Assembly (NCBI GenBank): GCA_964598885.1
Contig: CAZRES010000030.1
Location: forward strand, 1 to 25,734
DNA: 25,734 bases
Direction of reading: 5' to 3'
DNA from: SURF-33 sp964598885
GTDB taxonomy: Bacteria > Desulfobacterota > Desulfobacteria > Desulfobacterales > Desulfosalsimonadaceae
Of this stretch, positions 8,375 through 14,546 are shown in pieces. Position numbers and translations under genes: made by a program. Under the pieces are notes generated by a model. It had not been told where the DNA came from. It saw nothing but the letters and a program-made list of their open reading frames with translations, and did not search any database. How positions within the stretch are numbered: position 1 is the first letter of the stretch; each line of letters begins with the position of its first letter.

Positions 8375-8417
8375 TCAAAAAACGCTCCCTTGCCTCCATA
8401 TCCCGCCTCATTTTGAG

Positions 8418-8446
8418 TTGTAAGTTAAAAAAAACTATACCATAAT
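8418..8446 (+). promoter_or_regulatory. Sigma-70-like promoter candidate for the GGDEF gene
   Basis: TTGTAA (8418-8423) and CATAAT (8441-8446) are separated by 17 bases, matching consensus at 4 of 6 and 5 of 6 positions. Transcription would start near 8453, leaving about 50 bases of leader before the TTG start at 8506. The location is right for the downstream gene. Confidence 0.45.
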
Positions 8447-8505
8447 CGGGAAGACAGTTTTTCGGGATAGAATATTCATTTCATCTGTATCAGGAGGAGC
8501 GCGGA

Positions 8506-10230
8506 TTGCCCCGCTGGTGTTTGATCAGTCTGTTATTTTTGATCTCCTGTTCGCATCTTTATCTGACCTTCCCGGCGGCCGCACAGGCGGGCAACTGCAA
8601 AATCTCCCTGAATCCGTACACGGAAGGATGGGCGGACAGTTCCGGTTTTATGGATTTTGACGACATCCTCCATTCTTCTGATGTTCATTTTAAACCCGTA
8701 AATGAAATAAAGATCAACAAGGGCTCGCCGGATATCGTCATCTGGTTCCGATTCAAGGCAGCCGATGTTATCAAATCCGGCGTGGACTGTCGGTCCGGTT
8801 TGTTTCTTTTCGTCGGCTATTTCCTGCCGCAAAAGATTTCGTTATTTATACCCGTAGAAAATTCAGGCGATACTTCCTTTCTTACCCATAAATTCGGGTG
8901 GAAAGCCATCCCTTCATCAAGGGATCCTGGGTTTGCCAACAATTCCTTCTATCTGCCCCGGCAGTTCGATCCAAACCGGTATTTTTATATACGCACCTCC
9001 GACGCATTCGGCGGTATACCGCAGCTTTTCTTATTCGGTCCCGCAGCTTATGACCGCTTCATATCAGAAAAACAGGCGCTGGAATGGCTGATTGCGGGCA
9101 TCCTGCTCTCCATGCTTCTATATAATCTTGCCATTTTTATTTTTCTGCGGGACCGGCCATACTTATATTATGTGCTCTACATCGGGTTTCTACTGATCTA
9201 TCTGTTGACCCTTTGGGGACAGACCCGGTTATTTCATGACGGATTGTTCAGATTTCTGATGCAGCATATCATTCTGATCTCTATTCTGTCAGCGATTTCA
9301 GCCCTCTGGTTTGCCAGGTCTTTTCTGGGATCCCGGGAACATACGCCCAGGCTTGATCTTACCATTAAGGGACTTGCGGCCGTTTTGGTCGGCAGCGCCG
9401 TTCTCGATCTTTTCCACTACTCCAGCGCGGCCAACCTGGCGGTGCTTGCTACGGTTTCCATTCTTCCATTGCCCCTTATCGGCGCCGGGTGGGTGCGGCT
9501 GCGCCAGGGCTTTATACCGGCCCGGTATTTTTTGACGGCCTGGGGAGTTCTATTGATCGGCGTGCTGACATTCATTCTATTCAGTTTCGGCGTCTTGCCC
9601 ATGACTTTATTAAGTTTTCATTCCGTCGGGATGGCATCGGCATTAGAATCGATTTTGCTTTCATTTGCCCTGGCGGATCGCATCCGCATCCTCAATCTCC
9701 ATCGTCAGCAGTTGCTCGAAAGCGAACGCCGCCTGGGCCGGCTGACCATCACCGATGAACTGACCGGCCTGAAAAACAAGCGATTTTTCGACAGCAAGCT
9801 GGCCAGCGAAGTGGATCACTCCCGCCGCATGCATCAGCCCCTTGCCATGATCCTTTTGGATGTGGATCATTTCAAGGACTATAATGATACATACGGGCAT
9901 CTGGAAGGCGATGCCGTGCTCGCCGGAATAGGGGTCATCATCCGGGATATGATCCGGGAAAATGATACGGGATGCCGTTACGGCGGGGAGGAGTTCGTGA
10001 TTATCCTCCCGGGCGTGGAGAAAGAAAAAGCTTTTGAGATTTCCGAAAGGATACGGAAGAAGATTTTTCATCACTTTGCATCGGTTTCGCACGGCGCTGT
10101 AACGATCAGCGCCGGCATTGCCGTCCTGCAGCCCGGCGATGACCCGGAATCCTTTTTCAGCCGGGCGGATCATGCCATGTATCTGGCCAAAAGAAGCGGC
10201 AGAAATCGCACCATAATTTCAAACCCGTAA
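8506..10230 (+). CDS. 7TMR-DISM sensor diguanylate cyclase
   Basis: A 574-residue membrane sensor that should make cyclic di-GMP. A signal peptide (about residues 1-28) is followed by a periplasmic 7TMR-DISMED2-like domain (about 30-185), seven membrane helices (about 190-400) and a cytoplasmic GGDEF domain (about 410-574). The active-site loop is GGEEF (493-497). The product-inhibition I-site RxxD is intact as REND (484-487), exactly five residues before it. TDELTGLKNKRFFD and DVDHFKDYNDTYGH are the other usual GGDEF motifs, so catalysis and feedback are both expected. The start is TTG with a strong AGGAGG eight bases upstream. DISMED2 domains are thought to bind small carbohydrate-like ligands; the ligand here is unknown. 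It is monocistronic, with no EAL or PilZ gene nearby. Confidence 0.92.
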   Translation: MPRWCLISLLFLISCSHLYLTFPAAAQAGNCKISLNPYTEGWADSSGFMDFDDILHSSDVHFKPVNEIKINKGSPDIVIWFRFKAADVIKSGVDCRSGLFLFVGYFLPQKISLFIPVENSGDTSFLTHKFGWKAIPSSRDPGFANNSFYLPRQFDPNRYFYIRTSDAFGGIPQLFLFGPAAYDRFISEKQALEWLIAGILLSMLLYNLAIFIFLRDRPYLYYVLYIGFLLIYLLTLWGQTRLFHDGLFRFLMQHIILISILSAISALWFARSFLGSREHTPRLDLTIKGLAAVLVGSAVLDLFHYSSAANLAVLATVSILPLPLIGAGWVRLRQGFIPARYFLTAWGVLLIGVLTFILFSFGVLPMTLLSFHSVGMASALESILLSFALADRIRILNLHRQQLLESERRLGRLTITDELTGLKNKRFFDSKLASEVDHSRRMHQPLAMILLDVDHFKDYNDTYGHLEGDAVLAGIGVIIRDMIRENDTGCRYGGEEFVIILPGVEKEKAFEISERIRKKIFHHFASVSHGAVTISAGIAVLQPGDDPESFFSRADHAMYLAKRSGRNRTIISNP

Positions 10231-10301
10231 AGCATCAATTAATGCGTTCGGGGAGCATCCGTATGATCAAGTTATCCGGCAGACCGCCGAATATTATGTT
10301 T

Positions 10302-10372
10302 GATGATAAAAAGGATGTCCGAAAACCGACAGGACAACGCCCAGAATTTTCTGCACTTTTGATTTTATCATC
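10302..10372. repeat. Nested inverted repeats between convergent genes
   Basis: Ten-base perfect arms GATGATAAAA (10302-10311) and TTTTATCATC (10363-10372) enclose a second hairpin TGTCC (10316-10320) / GGACA (10332-10336). The element lies in the 150-base gap between the converging GGDEF and etfB genes. It could slow or end transcription from both sides, but it has no classic GC stem followed directly by a T-run. Confidence 0.4.
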
Positions 10373-10380
10373 CTGCCGAT

Positions 10381-11172
10381 CTATTTGAACAGGTCCCGGT
10401 CCCTGAGAATGTTTAATAACCGTATAGCCTTCTTCCGGGGCGTGCCGTCAAGGATTTGGCCCTGTCGTGTTTTTTCGGGAAAAGCGTATCTGGAGATGCG
10501 GGATGGCGTTTCCGCGATACCCAGGGAATCTGCGTCGATGGTGGTCAGGCCTGCGGCACGGGCACGCAGCAGGTTGGACACCGACGGATAACGGGGTTCG
10601 TTGATGCCGGTCTGGATGGTCAGCAGGGCCGGAAGAGGAATCCGGCGCATTTCCCTAACCCCACCCTCGAGTTCCCGCTCCACGTAAACCGACAGTCCAT
10701 TATTATCCTCTTCCCGGATGTTTTCCATAACCACGGATGTGGCCCAGGGCAGTGCGAGCCGCTCGGCCAGCATGGAACCCGTGGCCATCTGCATCATGTC
10801 CTCGGACATGATGCCGGTGATCACCAAGTCATACCCTTTAGGCCTCGCAAACCGGGCGATGCAGGCGGAGACGAATACGGCGTCGCCGGATGCCGCATAA
10901 TTATTGGTTTTAATATGAAATCCGGCATCAGCGCCCATGCCGACGGCCCGGAAAACGGCTTTTGAAGCCCCGGCCGGTCCCACGCCAACCACATCCACCA
11001 AAGTGCCGGAATGAGCCGCTTTGATGCGCACCGCCTCTTCCACAGCAAATTCATCAAACCGGTTCATGCGCAAAATGGTCGCATCATGGATGTGGACATG
11101 GGGCCATTCGCCGTTAAACCGGATCACTTCATCGGGTTCCGGCACTGCCTTGACGCATACGAGGATCTTCAT
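10381..11172 (-). CDS. etfB: Electron transfer flavoprotein beta subunit (EtfB), without EtfA
   Basis: A 263-residue EtfB, the AMP/FAD-binding small subunit of the flavoprotein that takes electrons from acyl-CoA dehydrogenases. It opens with MKILVCVKAVPEPDE. The adenine-nucleotide region contains DLVITG (115-120) and a following SEDMMQMATGSMLAERL segment. The beta signature region YVERELEGG...PLPALLT spans about 163-185, followed by the family hallmark NEPRYPSVSNLLRA (191-204). The start at 11172 is chosen over an in-frame ATG at 11199. The 11199 codon falls on the -10 hexamer of the only good promoter, while 11172 has AAAGG upstream and lies about 19 bases after the predicted transcript start. 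etfA normally follows or precedes etfB, but here neither side has it. The gene is divergent from an acyl-CoA dehydrogenase, its likely redox partner. Confidence 0.93.
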   Translation of the reverse strand: MKILVCVKAVPEPDEVIRFNGEWPHVHIHDATILRMNRFDEFAVEEAVRIKAAHSGTLVDVVGVGPAGASKAVFRAVGMGADAGFHIKTNNYAASGDAVFVSACIARFARPKGYDLVITGIMSEDMMQMATGSMLAERLALPWATSVVMENIREEDNNGLSVYVERELEGGVREMRRIPLPALLTIQTGINEPRYPSVSNLLRARAAGLTTIDADSLGIAETPSRISRYAFPEKTRQGQILDGTPRKKAIRLLNILRDRDLFK

Positions 11173-11197
11173 TGGGTTTGCCTTTTGAGTTTCAACC

Positions 11198-11225
11198 ATT
11201 CTAACCTATTGACGATTCAGGTCAA
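11198..11225 (-). promoter_or_regulatory. etfB promoter
   Basis: On the minus strand TTGACC (11225-11220) and TAGAAT (11203-11198) are separated by 16 bases, each matching consensus at five of six positions. The -35 is part of an inverted repeat TTGAC-N7-GTCAA (11209-11225), which could be an operator. The leader to 11172 would be about 19 bases. Confidence 0.55.
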
Positions 11226-11235
11226 GCAAAAATAG

Positions 11236-11249
11236 AACGCTCGCTCGTT
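11236..11249. promoter_or_regulatory. Candidate TetR operator between two divergent promoters
   Basis: AACGCTCGCTCGTT fits the palindrome AACGNNCGNNCGTT. It lies 10 bases upstream of the etfB -35 and 6 bases upstream of the acyl-CoA dehydrogenase -35, so one bound dimer could affect both. Palindromes with AACG/CGTT half-sites are common targets of TetR-family regulators of acyl-CoA degradation. Assignment to the TetR gene at 12659 is inference. Confidence 0.45.
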
Positions 11250-11255
11250 TTTATA

Positions 11256-11284
11256 TTGACATGCCGCGGCTTTCCGGATAGATT
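11256..11284 (+). promoter_or_regulatory. Promoter of the acyl-CoA dehydrogenase operon
   Basis: A perfect -35 TTGACA (11256-11261) is followed after 17 bases by TAGATT (11279-11284), four of six matches to TATAAT. The start would be near 11291, giving a leader of about 154 bases before the ATG at 11445. Confidence 0.5.
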
Positions 11285-11319
11285 CAGAGATAACTACTCC
11301 GGGTTAAAGAGCAAAATGT

Positions 11320-11345
11320 TCAACCGGAAGTCGAGTCAACCGGAA
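11320..11345 (+). repeat. Tandem 10-base direct repeats in the dehydrogenase leader
   Basis: TCAACCGGAA occurs at 11320-11329 and again at 11336-11345, a 16-base period. A looser third copy (GTCAAAAAACCGAAT) follows near 11366. They lie in the predicted leader of the acyl-CoA dehydrogenase gene. Confidence 0.4.
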
Positions 11346-11444
11346 TCAAAAGGATCATCCCGGGTCAAAAAACCGAATATGCATCGTTCCAGCGCCGCCT
11401 ATCCGCGTCGCGGGCACGACAACCGTCACCCAAAAGGGGGCATC

Positions 11445-12650
11445 ATGGATTTTACCGTATCGGAAAAAATGCAGGCCATTTTGGACCTGGTCAATGAATT
11501 TATCGATCGGGAGCTTATTCCGCTGGAAGCGGAATTTACCCATCAGGGATTCAGAGAAATGCTGCCGGTGATCCGGAAAAAGCAGGAAAAGGTCCGGCAG
11601 ATGGAATTGTGGGCGCCCAATTTTCCCACCGATTGCGGCGGCATGGGACTTACCCTGCTGGAGCACGGACTGCTCTCCGAGGCTCTGGGCCGATCCCCTT
11701 TGGGCCATTACGTGTTCTGGTGCCAGGCCCCGGACGCCGGAAACGTGGAGATCCTTCATCTCCACGGCACCCCGGAACAGAAGGAAAAATATCTCAAACC
11801 GCTGGTGGCCGGCCGAATCCGGAGTTGCTTTGCCATGACCGAAGTGGATATGCCCGGCTCCAATCCCGTGCTGCTGGAAACCACCGCGGTGACCGACGGT
11901 GATGATTACGTCATCAACGGCCATAAATGGTTTGCCACGGCCGCTGACGGCGCGGATTTCGCCATTGTAATGGCCGTGACCAACCCGGAGGCCCCGGAAT
12001 ACCTCCAGGCCAGCATGATCATCGTGCCCACCGACACCCCGGGCTTCAATCTGGTGCGCAATATCCCCGTCATGGGCCATGAAGGCGAAGATTATTTTTC
12101 CCACGGGGAAATCCTGTTCCAATCCTGCCGGGTTCCCAGGGCCAATCTGTTGGGGCCGGAGGGGCACGGGTTCGTCATTGCCCAGGAACGGCTTGGACCG
12201 GGCCGCATTCATCACTGCATGCGATGGCTGGGAATCTGCCAGCGCTCTTTTGAGATGATGTGCCGCCGGGCCAATGCCCGCAAGATCACCCGGGACGGCA
12301 AACCCCTGGCGTCCCGGCAGATCATTCAGGCCTGGGTGGCCGAATGCGCCGCCGACATCCAGGCGGCCCGGCTTATGACCCTGCACGCGGCCTGGAAGAT
12401 CGACACCCAGGGCGCAAAAGCCGCCCGTCATGAAATTTCGATGATCAAATTCGTAGTGGCCAACACCATGCAGAAGGTGGTGGACCGGGCTTTGCAGGTG
12501 TACGGCGGGCTCGGCATGACCGATGACACGATCCTGGCGTTTTTTTTCCGCCACGAGCGGGCGGCCCGGATTTATGACGGCGCCGACGAGGTGCATAAGG
12601 TCTCGCTGGCCCGGCGGTTGCTGCAGCTCTATCCGCCCAAAGCGGCATAG
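11445..12650 (+). CDS. Acyl-CoA dehydrogenase of the ACAD10/ACAD11-like group
   Basis: A 401-residue FAD-dependent acyl-CoA dehydrogenase. The flavin/substrate segment CFAMTEVDMPGS lies near residues 127-138. The segment RLGPGRIHHCMR (249-260) is, from memory, nearly identical to the matching part of human ACAD11. The catalytic-base position is Asp378 (YDGADEVH) instead of the Glu of short- and medium-chain enzymes, and ACAD11 has the matching DGPDEVH. In ACAD10/11 and in bacterial LvaC, the enzyme acts on a 4-phosphoacyl-CoA made by a partner kinase, giving an enoyl-CoA. An APH-fold kinase gene of that type lies two genes downstream. The ATG at 11445 follows AAAAGGGGG. An in-frame start 63 codons earlier falls on the -35 box and encodes a basic tail foreign to the family. 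The TetR gene follows after eight bases. Confidence 0.88.
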   Translation: MDFTVSEKMQAILDLVNEFIDRELIPLEAEFTHQGFREMLPVIRKKQEKVRQMELWAPNFPTDCGGMGLTLLEHGLLSEALGRSPLGHYVFWCQAPDAGNVEILHLHGTPEQKEKYLKPLVAGRIRSCFAMTEVDMPGSNPVLLETTAVTDGDDYVINGHKWFATAADGADFAIVMAVTNPEAPEYLQASMIIVPTDTPGFNLVRNIPVMGHEGEDYFSHGEILFQSCRVPRANLLGPEGHGFVIAQERLGPGRIHHCMRWLGICQRSFEMMCRRANARKITRDGKPLASRQIIQAWVAECAADIQAARLMTLHAAWKIDTQGAKAARHEISMIKFVVANTMQKVVDRALQVYGGLGMTDDTILAFFFRHERAARIYDGADEVHKVSLARRLLQLYPPKAA

Positions 12651-12658
12651 GATAAAAG

Positions 12659-13357
12659 ATGAACTTCAACGAATTTAAAAATATGACCCAGCTCTCCATC
12701 GAAGAGATTTGCCGGGACACCTACCGGAAGAATCAGCATTCCATTAAGATTAAAAAGGAAGCCGTGGCCGTGAAAAATCTGGCCGCTATTTTCCATACCA
12801 CTCTTCGGATCAGCAATGAAAAAGGGTTTCAGACCATGAGTCTGCGGGAGTTGAGCCGTGCCTCGGGTTTGAGCATGGGCGCCCTTTATTCCTATTTTAC
12901 CAGCAAGGATGAACTCCTGGAGATGCTTCAGGATCAGGGGCGGCGCTTGATTCTGAAAATTCTGGCGTCCGTCGTCGATAACGCGTCACCTCCTGCCGAA
13001 AAACTGCGGGCCGCAATTCGGGGGCATCTCTATTTGACCGAAGTGATGCAGCCCTGGTTTTATTTTTCCTACATGGAGACCAAAAATCTGGTCAAGCGTC
13101 GGCAGAAAAAAGCGATTGAAGGTGAGCTGTCCACGGAAAAGCTGTTTATCGATATTCTGGAAGAAGGGGTCGCTTGCCACGATTTTCAGGTGGCGGATTC
13201 GGTTCTGACTGCTTCCCTTCTCAAGGCCATGCTGCAAGACTGGTATCTGAAGCGCTGGAAATATGCCGGCCGCCGGATTTCGGTGGATCAGTATGCGGAT
13301 TTTCTGATCGGTTTCATGGAATCCGCCATTCGGTCCGAGGCGCAAGCGGTACGGTGA
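12659..13357 (+). CDS. TetR/AcrR-family transcriptional regulator
   Basis: A 232-residue TetR-type DNA-binding protein. The helix-turn-helix is at about residues 60-84, with LRELSRASGLSMGALYSYFTSK. The DNA-reading segment, G-x-L-Y-x-Y-F-x-S-K, is standard. The domain starts late because a charged N-terminal extension of about 40 residues (rich in Lys, Arg and Glu) precedes it. The C-terminal ligand domain (about 100-225) is divergent, as in all TetR proteins. It sits between the acyl-CoA dehydrogenase and the kinase. AGGA in the stop region of the preceding gene serves as its ribosome site (gap eight bases), so it is cotranscribed with the dehydrogenase. It most likely controls this operon in response to an acyl-CoA, perhaps through the palindromes at 11236 or 13446. 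The ligand is not determined. Confidence 0.88.
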   Translation: MNFNEFKNMTQLSIEEICRDTYRKNQHSIKIKKEAVAVKNLAAIFHTTLRISNEKGFQTMSLRELSRASGLSMGALYSYFTSKDELLEMLQDQGRRLILKILASVVDNASPPAEKLRAAIRGHLYLTEVMQPWFYFSYMETKNLVKRRQKKAIEGELSTEKLFIDILEEGVACHDFQVADSVLTASLLKAMLQDWYLKRWKYAGRRISVDQYADFLIGFMESAIRSEAQAVR

Positions 13358-13445
13358 AAATCGTTTTTTTCAAAATATTCCCGGAACAGGTAAAATCGGA
13401 CTTTTTGCAAACCCGTCAAGATAAGAATACGATAAAAATTATACG

Positions 13446-13461
13446 AATTATGGCCATAATT
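13446..13461. promoter_or_regulatory. Perfect 16-bp palindrome at the kinase ribosome site
   Basis: AATTATGGCCATAATT is a perfect palindrome directly abutting the GGAG ribosome site of the kinase gene (GGAG at 13462-13465, ATG at 13473). In DNA it could be an operator; in RNA it could form a 6-bp stem with a GGCC loop beside the ribosome site. It lies in a 115-base gap that otherwise shows no clear promoter. Confidence 0.45.
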
Positions 13462-13472
13462 GGAGAAAAACC

Positions 13473-14540
13473 ATGACCATCACGGATCAGGCCGCCGCAA
13501 TAAGGAAAGGAGAAGAACTGGACGTTGCAGCCGTGAGGGCTTTTTTAGACGACGCTCTCGGCGGATTGGACGGACCGCTTGGAATTCGCCAGTATCCCTC
13601 CGGATTTTCGAATCTGACGTACGCGTTGAGCGCCGGAAAGCGGAATATGGTGCTGCGCCGCCCGCCCTTCGGCAAAAAGGCGAAGACCGCCCATGACATG
13701 GGCCGGGAATTTAAGATTTTAAGCGCCCTTTATCCGGTGTTTCCCTATTGCCCGAAGCCCCTGGCCTACACCGAAGACGAGAGCATCATGGGTTGTCCGT
13801 TTTACGTCATGGAAAAAATATCCGGGGTGATTCTGCGCAAGGATCTGCCGCCGGGACTTTCTCTTGGCCCGAAAGAGGTCCGCCGGCTTTGCGAAAATAT
13901 GATCGATTTGCAGCAAAGGCTGCATGGGCTTGATTACGCATCCATTGGCCTGGCGGATTTCGGAAAACCCAATGGATATGTAAGGCGCCAGGTGGAGGGA
14001 TGGTCCCGGCGGTACCGCGACGCCCGAACCCCGGACGTCCCGGATTTCGAGGCCGTGATGGCCTGGCTGGAGCGGCACCAGCCGCCCGACTCCCCGAACC
14101 CCGGCATCATCCACAATGATTACAAGTTCGACAACATGGTGCTCAACCCCGATGATCCCACTGAAATTATCGGAATTCTCGACTGGGAAATGGCCACCAT
14201 CGGCGATCCGCTAATGGACCTGGGCGCGTCCATATCTTATTGGGTGAACCGGGATGACCCCGAGGAAGCCCAACTTATGCGTATGGTGCCCACCACCATC
14301 GACGGCATGATGACCCGCAGGGAACTGGTGGCGCTTTATGCCGAAAAATCGGGCATGGAAACGGAAAATTTTGATTTTTATTTTGCCTTCGGCCTGTTTC
14401 GGCTGGCGGTGATCGCCCAGCAGATCTATTACCGGTTTTATCACGGACAGACCAGGGACAAGCGGTTTATCAAACTCGGATTCGCCGTGGGTCTGCTCGA
14501 TACGATGACAAAGCGGGTGATGGAAGGCGGCGGCTACTAG
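13473..14540 (+). CDS. APH-fold kinase, ACAD11 kinase-domain / LvaA-like (probable 4-hydroxyacyl-CoA kinase)
   Basis: A 355-residue phosphotransferase of the APH (aminoglycoside phosphotransferase-like) fold. The N-lobe has YPSGFSNLTY (41-50) and VLRRPPFGKKAKTAHDMGRE, both patterns shared with the kinase half of ACAD10/ACAD11. The catalytic loop is HNDYKFDN (214-221), with Asp216 as base and Asn221 as metal ligand. The second metal Asp is Asp237 in ILDWEMATIGDP. The length fits a single kinase domain, not a fused protein. Work on Pseudomonas LvaA and mammalian ACAD10/11 shows that such kinases phosphorylate the 4-hydroxyl of 4-hydroxyacyl-CoAs so that the partner dehydrogenase can eliminate phosphate. 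That substrate is inferred here from the neighbouring dehydrogenase. Drug resistance is unlikely. The ATG at 13473 has GGAG upstream. It ends six bases from the stop of the convergent kinase gene. Confidence 0.87.
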   Translation: MTITDQAAAIRKGEELDVAAVRAFLDDALGGLDGPLGIRQYPSGFSNLTYALSAGKRNMVLRRPPFGKKAKTAHDMGREFKILSALYPVFPYCPKPLAYTEDESIMGCPFYVMEKISGVILRKDLPPGLSLGPKEVRRLCENMIDLQQRLHGLDYASIGLADFGKPNGYVRRQVEGWSRRYRDARTPDVPDFEAVMAWLERHQPPDSPNPGIIHNDYKFDNMVLNPDDPTEIIGILDWEMATIGDPLMDLGASISYWVNRDDPEEAQLMRMVPTTIDGMMTRRELVALYAEKSGMETENFDFYFAFGLFRLAVIAQQIYYRFYHGQTRDKRFIKLGFAVGLLDTMTKRVMEGGGY

Positions 14541-14546
14541 ATTCCA

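Noticed and set aside
11173..11199. An etfB start nine codons upstream.
   Set aside because: That ATG lies on the -10 hexamer of the best etfB promoter and has a poor ribosome site.
11256..11444. An acyl-CoA dehydrogenase start 63 codons upstream.
   Set aside because: It begins on the -35 box TTGACA and would encode a basic, family-foreign extension. The ATG at 11445 has a strong ribosome site.
11355..12596. A 413-codon open frame antisense to the acyl-CoA dehydrogenase.
   Set aside because: It is a shadow frame with no domain motifs; the plus-strand gene is certain.
13473..14540. Reading the APH-fold protein as an aminoglycoside resistance gene.
   Set aside because: The N-lobe motifs and operon context match the ACAD11/LvaA kinase group, not drug phosphotransferases.
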